A stretch of 64,000 nucleotides of DNA from DATEPR01 sp036273855 (lineage in GTDB: Bacteria; Actinomycetota; Actinomycetes; Mycobacteriales; Pseudonocardiaceae): contig DASUGU010000004.1 in assembly GCA_036273855.1 (NCBI GenBank), forward strand, positions 1 through 64,000, given 5' to 3'. The first letter of the stretch is position 1. The number at the start of each line of letters is the position of its first letter. The translations under genes were made by a program, and so were the position numbers. Positions 35,819 to 43,064 of this stretch are shown here, one piece after another. Below the pieces are notes generated by a model. It ran no database searches and was not told the origin of the DNA. It worked only from the letters and a program-made list of their open reading frames with translations.

Positions 35819-35824
35819 TGACCG

Positions 35825-38023
35825 GTGTCGGTGGTGTTCTCGAAGGACTTCCACAAGGATCTTGAGGTCGACGGTTCGCTGAAGTCAAAGGCGTGGGATT
35901 TCGTCCGGAAGCTGAGCACCGATCCCGACCTCACCGGCCTGGACTTCAAAAAGCCGCAGGGAGCGTTGGACAAGCGAGTGCGGACGGCCCGGGTCGATCT
36001 CAACTATCGCGCCGTGTTGTTCGACATGAGTACGGACGGCCAGTCCTTCTATCTGCTCGCGGCGATCAAGCCACATGACGACGCCTACACACTGGCCGCC
36101 ACGCTGGAACTGCGGGTGAATCCTGTCAACGGCATCGCCGAGGTCCTGCGGCACCAGGACGTCCGCGATGTGATGCACAAGCAGACCCAGGACCATCCTC
36201 AGTCCGCCACCAGCGACGAGTTGCGCCGAGTGCTGCCCTACACCGTCGCCGAACTCACTGGAATAGGCCTGATCGACGAGGCCGCCCGACGTGCGGTCGA
36301 GCTTACCGATGACGACGCCCTGCAGGAGTTGTGCCTCGCGGTACCGGAATGGCAGGGCGACGTGCTGCTTCAACTCGCTTACGGTGGCTCACTCGACGAG
36401 ATCCGCGAGCTCTACGGGCCGGCCGACGACGCGACGGTCGCATCGGACGACCTTGGCAAGGCGTTCGAGCACCCGGCCGCGCGGATGCAGTTCGTGGTGG
36501 TCACCGATGAGAATGACGACGAGTTGCGGGCCATGCTGGAGGGCGACTTCCGTGCATGGCGTACCTTCCTGCATCCGGACCAGCGGGCCGTCGCCTATCG
36601 GGAGAGGTGGAACGGTGCCTTCAGGCTCAGCGGCGGTGCGGGCACGGGGAAGACGGTGGTCGCCATCCATCGGGCAGCGTTCCTGTCCCGTCAGGGCCGC
36701 CCGAGAGTCCTGTTGACCACCTTTACCAAGACTCTCGCCGCTCAACTGGAGGCTGACCTCGCGCAACTAGCCGGACCAGGCCGCGTCAGCCGCACGTCAT
36801 CGGCACCTGAACCGGGCACCGTTCGCGTGTCCGGGGTGGACAGCATCGCCAGAGCCATTGTGGCCAAGGCGGACGGTCACGTACCGAAAGTGATCACCGA
36901 TCAGGAAGCCGACCGCCGGTGGGAAGAGGCAGCACGAGACCTGCCTGATCTGACACCGCAGGAAGCGAATCTTCTGACTGTGGGCTTCCTCAGAGCGGAG
37001 TACGGCAATGTGGTCCTGGCGCAGGAGATCACCGACAAGCAGGGCTACCTCAAGGCCCCGCGCAAGGGTCGCGGTGTGCGCCTGAACTGGCTGCAGCGCA
37101 CCCGGGTGTGGGCCGCCATGGAGCTGTTCACACGTCGCCTGGAGATCGACGGCGCCACGACGTTCACCGCCCTGGTGGCGCGAGCGGCCCGGATACTCGC
37201 CGATCCGGAGGCACGATCGCGCGTCGACACGTTCGATCATGTCATCGTCGATGAAGGCCAGGATCTGCACGCAACGCACTGGCTGATGCTGCGCAGGCTG
37301 GTCAGTCGGGCTCCCAACGATCTGTTCATCTGCGAGGACAGTCATCAGCGCATCTATGGTGAACGCCTGACACTGTCGCACTTCGGGATCGATGTGCGCG
37401 GACGGTCCCGGAAGCTGACCCTCAACTATCGAACTACTCGGCAGAACCTTCGCTTCGCGCTCCAGATCCTCAACGGTGGTCAGGTGGTCGACCTCGAAGG
37501 TGAGAACGAGAACCAGGCCGGCTATCGGTCCCGGCTGAGCGGACTGGAACCGGTCCTACGTGGGGCGGCGAGCGCTGCCGCCGAACACCGGCTGGCGGTT
37601 GAGACGATCAATGGCTGGCTGGGTGAACCCGCATCGACTCGGCCGGCACCGGACTCGATCGGCGTTCTGGTGCGCACCAACCGCCAGCGGGACGACCTGG
37701 CTCGGACGCTGCGTCAGGCAGGGCTGGATGTCGAAACGCTGGCGGGCGATTCCGAAGCGACTCACAAGGGCGTCCAGGTGGCCACGATGCATCGAGCGAA
37801 GGGCATGGAATTCGCTCGGGTCCTGGTGGCAGACGTGTCCGATGATGTGCTGCCGTCTCAATGGCTGCTGGACGCCACGGCGGAAGAGGATCGCGGCGAT
37901 GTCGAGCAGCGCGAGCGCCTGTTGCTCTACGTGGCCTGCACTCGTGCCCGAGACCAGTTGGTAGTCACCTGGCACGGGGTTCCGTCGCGCTACCTGCCGG
38001 CACGCTCAGCTGAGTCGCTGTGA
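35825..38023 (+). CDS. UvrD-like SF1 helicase with RelE/ParE-like N-terminus
   Basis: 732 residues from GTG six bases after the preceding stop, with GGAGAAAGG in front. Residues about 1-95 look like a RelE/ParE toxin fold (SKDFHKDL, FKKPQGALDKRVRTARV, NYRAVLFD, YLLAAIKPHDDAY). Then comes a UvrD-type helicase: Walker A GGAGTGKTVVAIH (near 270), VIVDEGQDL (near 473), ICEDSHQRIY, LTLNYRTT (near 533), HRAKGMEF (near 655) and LLYVACTRARDQL (near 700). ParE-like domains fused to SF1 helicases are known in several contexts and may bind rather than cut nucleic acid. It closes the four-gene operon. Confidence 0.85.
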   Translation: MSVVFSKDFHKDLEVDGSLKSKAWDFVRKLSTDPDLTGLDFKKPQGALDKRVRTARVDLNYRAVLFDMSTDGQSFYLLAAIKPHDDAYTLAATLELRVNPVNGIAEVLRHQDVRDVMHKQTQDHPQSATSDELRRVLPYTVAELTGIGLIDEAARRAVELTDDDALQELCLAVPEWQGDVLLQLAYGGSLDEIRELYGPADDATVASDDLGKAFEHPAARMQFVVVTDENDDELRAMLEGDFRAWRTFLHPDQRAVAYRERWNGAFRLSGGAGTGKTVVAIHRAAFLSRQGRPRVLLTTFTKTLAAQLEADLAQLAGPGRVSRTSSAPEPGTVRVSGVDSIARAIVAKADGHVPKVITDQEADRRWEEAARDLPDLTPQEANLLTVGFLRAEYGNVVLAQEITDKQGYLKAPRKGRGVRLNWLQRTRVWAAMELFTRRLEIDGATTFTALVARAARILADPEARSRVDTFDHVIVDEGQDLHATHWLMLRRLVSRAPNDLFICEDSHQRIYGERLTLSHFGIDVRGRSRKLTLNYRTTRQNLRFALQILNGGQVVDLEGENENQAGYRSRLSGLEPVLRGAASAAAEHRLAVETINGWLGEPASTRPAPDSIGVLVRTNRQRDDLARTLRQAGLDVETLAGDSEATHKGVQVATMHRAKGMEFARVLVADVSDDVLPSQWLLDATAEEDRGDVEQRERLLLYVACTRARDQLVVTWHGVPSRYLPARSAESL

Positions 38024-38308
38024 TCGATCTCGCCCCATAAAGGTTGATGGCGCGGGGATATCGACCCCATGGAACCAGAGTGGGACGACGTGCTCACCGT
38101 CGAGGACCGGTGCGGCCTGACGCCGCTGTTCTGGTCGCACCTGCTGTCCTACGGCGAGGTTAAGCTCGATATGGGCAGCCGCCTGCACGTGGTCGTCGAT
38201 GCCGCCACGGGCTGACCGGCCGCGTCGCAAAGCCAGGGTTCTGCGACGACAGCCTCCGGCGGCTGCCAAAGTCGAAGAACCTGGGCCCACACCGTGCATG
38301 CGGGCGGA
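38024..38308. other. Junction DNA behind the defence operon
   Basis: About 285 bases after the UvrD-like gene. The only thing of note is the transposase-like remnant at 38069-38215. No terminator hairpin is visible and no complete gene. Confidence 0.35.
38069..38215 (+). pseudogene. Remnant of a Tn3-family-like transposase C-terminus
   Basis: A 48-codon frame reads MEPEWDDVLTVEDRCGLTPL, then FWSHLLSYGEVKLDMGSRL and stops. The block LTPLFW.H...YG...LDM..RL resembles, from memory, the end of Tn3-family transposases of actinobacteria. The remaining ~900 residues are absent, so this is a fragment. It shows that a transposon once ended just behind the defence operon. Confidence 0.4.
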
Positions 38309-38674
38309 TCAGCACCGGTCAGGGCGGACGACGCGGGACGCCTCGTCTGCCGCGGTCCCCTCGTCAACCACGGGGAAGAGGGTGGTCAGCGCGGCATGCG
38401 GGCAGTAGTGCCAGCCGGGCGTCGGCAGAGTCGGCCCACCTAGACCTTCTTCTATGCCGTCGGCTCGTTTGGCGGGTGGCGCTAGCAGGTACTGGTGCGC
38501 CCATTCGTGAACGGGCAAACCGTGGAAGTCAGCCTGTCCCTCTTCCTCCCAGCGTCCGTGGGGTGTTGCTACCTCCCAACCGGTCTGGCCATGGCCGTCT
38601 CGAATCAAACGGAGGATGCCGACGCGGTGGCTGCGATGGCGGATTGGCCAACTCGATCGACCCCAACCCCTCTT
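38309..38674 (-). CDS. Hypothetical fragment cut by the IS element
   Basis: A minus-strand frame with protein-like composition (LIRDGHGQTGWEVATPHG, GLPVHEWAHQYL, WHYCPHAALTTLFPVVDEG) ends at 38309. Its 5' part runs into the left end of the IS element, so the natural start is lost. Codon third positions are moderately GC-rich. No family recognised. It may or may not belong to the same gene as the fragment on the far side of the IS (40198-40440). Confidence 0.3.
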   Translation of the reverse strand, partial: KRGWGRSSWPIRHRSHRVGILRLIRDGHGQTGWEVATPHGRWEEEGQADFHGLPVHEWAHQYLLAPPAKRADGIEEGLGGPTLPTPGWHYCPHAALTTLFPVVDEGTAADEASRVVRPDRC

Positions 38675-38743
38675 TGCCAGACTGAGGTGAGACACCCGGA
38701 GTGAGTACCGGGTTCCTGGCCAAGGGCGGGATCGGAGATCCTT

Positions 38744-39184
38744 GTGCCCGTGTCCACCCCATCCGATGACCAGCCCGACCCCTCGACCCCGGCGGCCGAT
38801 CCCGCACCACGCCCGTCGCGGCGGGTGTTCAGCCCAGAGTACAAACTGGCTATCGTCACCGAGTACGAGAACGCCCCCAACGGCGAGAAAGGCGCGATTC
38901 TACGCCGCGAGGGACTGTATTCCTCGCACGTCATCGAATGGACACGAGCGCGCGACGCCGGCACCCTGACCGCCAGCAGACCAGCAGCTCCAGCAACGCC
39001 ATCCAAGCGCCCCAAGAAAACCGCCGAGCAGATCGAGTTGGAGAAGCTCCGCCGCCGCAACGCGCAACTGGAAGCCGACCTCATCAAAACCAGGCTGGCG
39101 CTGGACATCATGGGAAAAGCGCACGCACTCTTGGAAGAACTCTCCGAGAGTGCGGACGACGACGAGCCACCGACGACATCATGA
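38744..39184 (+). CDS. IS3 OrfA (transposase helix-turn-helix subunit)
   Basis: 146 residues from GTG 38744. The N-terminal half has a helix-turn-helix of the transposase_8 type (RVFSPEYKLAIVTEYENA, then LRREGLYSSHVIEWTRARD). The C-terminal half is a leucine-rich coiled coil (EQIELEKLRRRNAQLEADL), then LDIMGKAHALLEELSE. OrfA binds the terminal repeats and dimerises. Its stop overlaps the OrfB ATG (ATGA), and a slippery heptamer lies 60 bases before the end. Confidence 0.85.
   Translation: MPVSTPSDDQPDPSTPAADPAPRPSRRVFSPEYKLAIVTEYENAPNGEKGAILRREGLYSSHVIEWTRARDAGTLTASRPAAPATPSKRPKKTAEQIELEKLRRRNAQLEADLIKTRLALDIMGKAHALLEELSESADDDEPPTTS
39112..39118 (+). promoter_or_regulatory. Programmed -1 frameshift site G GGA AAA
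   Basis: In the OrfA frame the codons are ATG GGA AAA GCG, so the heptamer G GGA AAA has the X XXY YYZ form needed for tandem slippage. A -1 shift moves reading into the OrfB frame, which is open from well before this point. The fused product would continue ...MGK into SARTLGRTL and on to OrfB. IS3 elements make their active OrfAB transposase this way. Confidence 0.7.
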
Positions 39185-40185
39185 CCGCCGCGTTCACCGA
39201 ACTACGAGAGGCCCGGATATCAGTACAGAAATCGTGTGCGTTGACCGGGATATCCCGGGCCACTCATTATCGGCATGCCCACCCGAAAGGCCCGCTGCAT
39301 GGTCCGTGGCTGCCTCGCACGCCGCCGCCGGCGACGCTGACCGACGCCGAACGGGCGGCGGTGCGCGAGCTGCTGACCAGCCCGGCCTACGCCGATCTGG
39401 CGATCCCGCAGGTGTGGGCGCGGGAGTTGGACGAGGGTCGCTACTGGTGCTCGGTCTCCACGATGTACCGGATCGCCCGCGCCGCCGGGCAGGTGTCCGA
39501 GCGGCGCCGGCTGGCCACTCATCCGCCTCGGGTGCGCCCGGAGTTGGTCGCGCACGGCCCGAGCCAGGTGTGGTCGTGGGACATCACCGCGTTGAAGGGA
39601 CCGGTGAAAGGGATCTGGTACAAGTGCTATGTCATCCTGGACATCTTCTCCCGGTATGTGGCCGGTTGGTTGGTCGCCGCGGCCGAGGACGCGGTCGTGG
39701 CCAAGGATTTTCTCGCCGATGCCATCGCGCGCAACGGATGCGAGCCGCACACAATCCACGCCGACCGTGGCGGGGCGATGGTGTCCAAACCGGTGTCCGA
39801 ACTCTTGACCGATCTCGGTGTTCTACGATCACATTCTCGTCCGCGAACCTCGAACGACAACCCGTATTCGGAGGCGCAGTTCAAAACCATGAAGTATGTG
39901 CCCGATTTCCCGGAACGGTTCGGGTCACTGGCTGACGCTCGCGCGTTTTGTGAGGGGTTCTTCCTGTCCTATAACCATGAACACCGGCATTCCGGGATCG
40001 GGATGCACACCCCAGCCTCGGTGCACTTCGGCACGGCCGAGCAGATCCGCACTCAGCGCCAGGTCACGCTGGACCGGGCCTACGCCGCGCACCCGGAACG
40101 CTTCGCCCGGCGCCCCCGGCCGCCGGCGTTGCCCGAGGTGGCCTGGATCAACCAGCCTACCGACCAGCCACAACCAGTCCAGTAA
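39181..40185 (+). CDS. IS3 OrfB (DDE integrase domain)
   Basis: 334 residues from ATG 39181, which overlaps the OrfA stop. The N-terminal part has HTH_21 (EARISVQKSCALTGISRATHYR). The rve core carries the catalytic acids in VWSWDITALKG (first D), HADRGGAMVSK (second D) and NDNPYSEAQFKTMKY (E). The typical IS3 end FFLSYNHEHRHSGIGMHTPA is present. Most transposition activity in this family needs the OrfAB fusion. Confidence 0.9.
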   Translation: MTAAFTELREARISVQKSCALTGISRATHYRHAHPKGPLHGPWLPRTPPPATLTDAERAAVRELLTSPAYADLAIPQVWARELDEGRYWCSVSTMYRIARAAGQVSERRRLATHPPRVRPELVAHGPSQVWSWDITALKGPVKGIWYKCYVILDIFSRYVAGWLVAAAEDAVVAKDFLADAIARNGCEPHTIHADRGGAMVSKPVSELLTDLGVLRSHSRPRTSNDNPYSEAQFKTMKYVPDFPERFGSLADARAFCEGFFLSYNHEHRHSGIGMHTPASVHFGTAEQIRTQRQVTLDRAYAAHPERFARRPRPPALPEVAWINQPTDQPQPVQ

Positions 40186-40197
40186 GCACCAACCGTC

Positions 40198-40440
40198 TCA
40201 TTTGACTTGACAACTACCGAACGACCGGCACCGGTTTGAGTAGCTGCCATCGCGGTTCTCGGCGCGGGGCACCGCAGCGATTGAACTGCCTAACATGTCC
40301 GAGATATCGAGTGAACGGCCGATGTAGATCGAGAGAATCGCCTGCGCCAGGCGTGGAGGTTCGGTGGTGGCCGCAACCAGCCTGGCTCGGGGACGTTCGC
40401 GCTGGGTCTGTGGCTTCATCGGAACCAGGTCGGTGCGCAT
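40198..40440 (-). pseudogene. Fragment of a gene interrupted by the IS element
   Basis: A minus-strand frame from ATG 40440 (MRTDLVPMKPQTQRERPR, then EPPRLAQAILSIYIGRSLDI) runs into the right end of the IS at 40212 and stops inside it. The visible 75 residues are basic, then helical. The continuation should be on the other side of the IS near 38674, where two frames are possible, so I cannot join it with certainty. Unknown family. Confidence 0.4.
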
Positions 40441-40460
40441 GCGCCCGTCCTCGGTCGGGG

Positions 40461-40900
40461 TTAGACCAGCAGGGTGACCGCACCGCCACCGTCGGTGGCC
40501 AGCACGGTCTTGTCTGTCCAGGTCTCCACCGCGGCGAGGGTTTCGCCCATTCAACGAGGGTCCACACGCCGGAGTGCAGTGCGACGACCAGGACGTAGCG
40601 GTCCTCGGAGTCGCGATAGGCGTCCTGGACGACATCGGAGTCGAGGTCGCCTTGGTCCGGCAGCCACTGCACGCAGCGGGTCCACCGCGCGGTCTGCCAT
40701 CCTGCTCGGTTAGCGGGGTGAGGTTGGCGCGCCACGCCTCGACCACGGGGCCGGCCCAGGGCGCGCTGTAGACGACGAAGTCGTCATCGGCCGCGGCCAC
40801 GAAGTCGCCATTGAGGCTGCGGTGGTGCCCTGCATGGTCGAGGTGCGGTGCACCTGCCAGGTACAGCAGCGTGCACCGTGGCGGGGGCCTGCCCGAACGC
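40461..40900 (-). pseudogene. Frameshifted gene at the end of the ubiquitin-like operon
   Basis: Good protein sequence continues through three frames. First, GDFVAAADDDFVVYSAPWAG and EAWRANLTPLTEQD. After one frame change, RWTRCVQWLPDQGDLDSD, YRDSEDRYVLVVALHSG and WTLVEWAK. After a second change near 40550, GETLAAVETWTDKTVLATDG and AVTLLV, with a stop at 40461. Two frame changes break it, so it is either a dead gene or carries sequence errors. It lies just behind the E1 gene and may be a former operon member. No family recognised. Confidence 0.5.
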
Positions 40901-40949
40901 CACCGAAGCCGACACTCGCGGCAGGGGCCACGGTAGTCGGCCACGAAAC

Positions 40950-42275
40950 TCACTGGACGTGCAGGGCCGCACCACAGTCCACGCATCCCGGGTTACGGTC
41001 GGGCAGTTCGCGGGGCGCGACGTGGAGACCTGGTCGCGCTGCGTTGCCGAGTAGGTCTATATCGAGCCATTGGGCGGGTGGTCGTGACCCGGATAGCCAC
41101 GCCGCAAGCTCAGCGAACGCGGCGTGCACGGCGAGGCCGTTGAGGTAGACGACGGAGGGATTAGGCGTATTGGTGCCATAGCCATGCTGGCGGTCGAGGG
41201 CTTGTTGGCTGGCGGGCTTGGCCCAGCGCGCGACTTCGGCGGAGTCCAACTCATCCAGGCATGTGAGACACGGGCCGCCTGGACTGACGAAGGTAACACG
41301 GCCGCCGAGGGCGGTGGGAGTGTGGCTGCTGTCGACGCCCGTAGCGATGTCGATGTAGGGGGTCTGGGTGTCGATGGCGATTTCGTTGAGCCGGTGTCGT
41401 GGTCCGTCGTGGTCGACACAGCCGATGATCAAGTCGACGTCGCCGAGTTCGGGGTGCATGCCGGTGGGAGTGAGCCCCGGTCGAGTGTGGATCTGGATGC
41501 GTGGATCTATGGCACGCATGCGTCGACCCGCAACGATCGTCTTGGGACTGTTGAGATCTGCATGGTCGGCGGTGACGAGCCGGTTCAGGTTCGTGATCTC
41601 GACGCAGTCATCGTCGAGGAGGAACACATTGCAGAAGCCGAGGTAGGCCAGATTGAGTGCCACGTGGGAGCCGGTGCCTCCAGCTCCTACGACGGCGACG
41701 CGCATGGCGGCGAGGGTTGCCTGTGCATTCGGACCGAGGAGTGGAAGCTGCCGAACGAACCGTTCGCCGGCGATGGCGTCGGCATTGATGACACGCAAGT
41801 GGTCGCCCAGGACAGTCACGGTGTCGAACGGGCGGCGTTCGACACCGTCACTGCCTGCTGGACGCCACCAGTCGGCACGGACGGCCCCTTCCACCCACAC
41901 GGCAGCCCCATAGGGAGTTCCGTGTCCAAGGTCCAGCACATAGTCGACCATGGGCGCTAGGGCGGCTTCGTCGATCGATGAAAAGCCCGGGGGTCCGAGG
42001 GCATGGTTGTGGAATTCGACCATGCCTAGGTTCTCGGTCACGGCGTGGTTGTGGACACGGTCAATGGCGTGGTCGGCGACGTACCAGCCATGCGGGCCGC
42101 GTTCGATCTCGTGGTCGCCGATCAGGATGACGTCCACGACAAGCAGGACGGGCCCGGTAGCGCTGTTGCTAAGGGTTTTGGTGAGTGCGAACGCGAACCG
42201 TTCGCCCGGCGCCCGCGCTAGGTGCTGCTCGATATGCGTCCAGTGGTCGGGGTTGGTGAACTTGAGGCTGCTCAC
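40950..42275 (-). CDS. JAB-ThiF fusion: deubiquitinase-like plus E1-like enzyme
   Basis: GTG 42275 lies five bases after the E2 stop, with GGAAGCGAG before it. The 441-residue product has an N-terminal JAB/MPN domain with the metal motif EFHNHALGPPGFSSIDEAA (about residues 84-102). A ThiF/E1 adenylation domain follows: VAVVGAGGTGSHVALNL (about 185-202), FLLDDDCVEITNLNR, GCVDHDGPRHRLNE. Cys pairs CLTC and CVDC may hold zinc. E1 enzymes adenylate the C-terminal glycine of a ubiquitin-like protein; JAB domains cut it off targets. This fused form is known from bacterial ubiquitin-like operons with E2 and Multi_ubiq genes, as found here. Confidence 0.85.
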   Translation of the reverse strand: MSSLKFTNPDHWTHIEQHLARAPGERFAFALTKTLSNSATGPVLLVVDVILIGDHEIERGPHGWYVADHAIDRVHNHAVTENLGMVEFHNHALGPPGFSSIDEAALAPMVDYVLDLGHGTPYGAAVWVEGAVRADWWRPAGSDGVERRPFDTVTVLGDHLRVINADAIAGERFVRQLPLLGPNAQATLAAMRVAVVGAGGTGSHVALNLAYLGFCNVFLLDDDCVEITNLNRLVTADHADLNSPKTIVAGRRMRAIDPRIQIHTRPGLTPTGMHPELGDVDLIIGCVDHDGPRHRLNEIAIDTQTPYIDIATGVDSSHTPTALGGRVTFVSPGGPCLTCLDELDSAEVARWAKPASQQALDRQHGYGTNTPNPSVVYLNGLAVHAAFAELAAWLSGSRPPAQWLDIDLLGNAARPGLHVAPRELPDRNPGCVDCGAALHVQ

Positions 42276-42279
42276 GGTG

Positions 42280-42687
42280 TCAGCTCGCTTCCAGAAAGCG
42301 GGTAAGGGCGCCGGCGAGGTAGTCGACGAGGTTGCTACCGGCTGTTGGGTTCGCATGCGGCCGCCAGTCATTCGGGTCGACGTGGTAGGAGAATTGGAGC
42401 CAGCGTCGGCCGGCGTGGGTCTGCACGCCCTGGCTGTTGCCCGGAGTGGATCCGTTGGCCAGCGTGAGGTCGGGGCGGGCGCAGATATTGTCTGGCTGGC
42501 CGGCGGGGTAGTTGGAGGGGATCGGGAACAGAACGTCGGTGTGGTCATGCGACCAGCCGGCCGGCAAGGGGTAGTCGGTCAGAACGACGACGAGTGCTTC
42601 GGGGTCAATAGTGGCGTTAGGGAAGGCTTGGCGCAGGAGGACTGCCTCCTGCGCCAAGCGCTGTTCCAGCCGTGTTGGCGTCGACAC
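42280..42687 (-). CDS. Prokaryotic E2-like conjugating enzyme (Prok-E2_E type)
   Basis: 135 residues from GTG 42687. It has the Prok-E2_E pattern: DVLFPIPSNYPAGQPDNICA, then PDLTLANG, then GRRWLQFSYH and NDWRPH. Cys69 in DNICARP is the only cysteine and is the likely thioester residue. The stop lies five bases before the E1 start and the gene begins three bases after the ubiquitin-like gene, so the three are a tight unit. It would take the activated ubiquitin-like protein from the E1. Targets unknown. Confidence 0.8.
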   Translation of the reverse strand: MSTPTRLEQRLAQEAVLLRQAFPNATIDPEALVVVLTDYPLPAGWSHDHTDVLFPIPSNYPAGQPDNICARPDLTLANGSTPGNSQGVQTHAGRRWLQFSYHVDPNDWRPHANPTAGSNLVDYLAGALTRFLEAS

Positions 42688-42689
42688 GA

Positions 42690-42974
42690 TCAGCCCCGCT
42701 TGAAACGCGGTCGGCGCTTGAATTGCACGCCGGGGACCAGATGGACGACCTCACCGGGTGCGATCGTCTTGCGGGTGCCGTCTGGCAGGATCTGGATCAG
42801 TCCTTCGTTGGGGCTGATTCCTGCGATCGCCATGATTTCTGCACCCGCGATAGTGGGATGGTCGTACTCGTAGGGCTTGCCGTCGACCTCGAAGACGAAG
42901 ACGGCCCTGTGCTCGCCTGGCCCATGATCATCAGAGGTGTTCTGTACACCGGGGTTGGTCTGTGCCGTTCCCAT
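42690..42974 (-). CDS. Ubiquitin-like protein (Multi_ubiq family)
   Basis: 94 residues from ATG 42974 with AGGAGA at good spacing. An N-terminal disordered stretch of ~25 residues is followed by one ubiquitin-like domain: FVFEVDGKPYEYDHPTIAGA, then ISPNEGLIQILPDGT and EVVHLVPGVQFKRRPRFKRG. It ends directly in a glycine, so no trimming is needed before E1 activation. Multi_ubiq proteins often hold two or more such domains; this one has a single copy. It is the modifier of the E2/E1-JAB genes directly downstream. Confidence 0.8.
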   Translation of the reverse strand: MGTAQTNPGVQNTSDDHGPGEHRAVFVFEVDGKPYEYDHPTIAGAEIMAIAGISPNEGLIQILPDGTRKTIAPGEVVHLVPGVQFKRRPRFKRG

Positions 42975-43064
42975 GTGGATCTCCTGGGGTTGGCCCGCCG
43001 GTTGCGGGCTCTCACCCCCAGGTCGACACCGGTAGCGGCTCCGCACCCCCTGCGGCAGAAATTG

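Larger units (their letters stand above)
38675..40212 (+). mobile_element. IS3-family insertion sequence
   Basis: About 1.54 kb with the two overlapping frames of IS3 elements. The ends appear to be TGCCAGACTGAGGTGAGAC (from 38675) and, reading inward from the right, TGTCAAGTCAAATGAGAC (from 40212). They match at both the outer TG.CA and the inner TGAGAC with one gap, and start with TG as IS3 ends do. I see no matching 3-4 bp target duplication outside these ends, so the limits are approximate or the element has suffered a rearrangement. Both frames look intact. Confidence 0.75.

Noticed and set aside
24933..38023. Complete BREX or PglX/Z system
   Set aside because: The methylase is PglX-like, but no PglZ-type alkaline phosphatase domain protein, BrxC/PglY ATPase or Lon-like protease is encoded nearby.
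40198..40986. A single intact 262-residue gene on the minus strand
   Set aside because: The frame runs through two unrelated pieces. The coherent protein text changes frame twice within 40461-40900, so I list a truncated fragment and a frameshifted gene instead.
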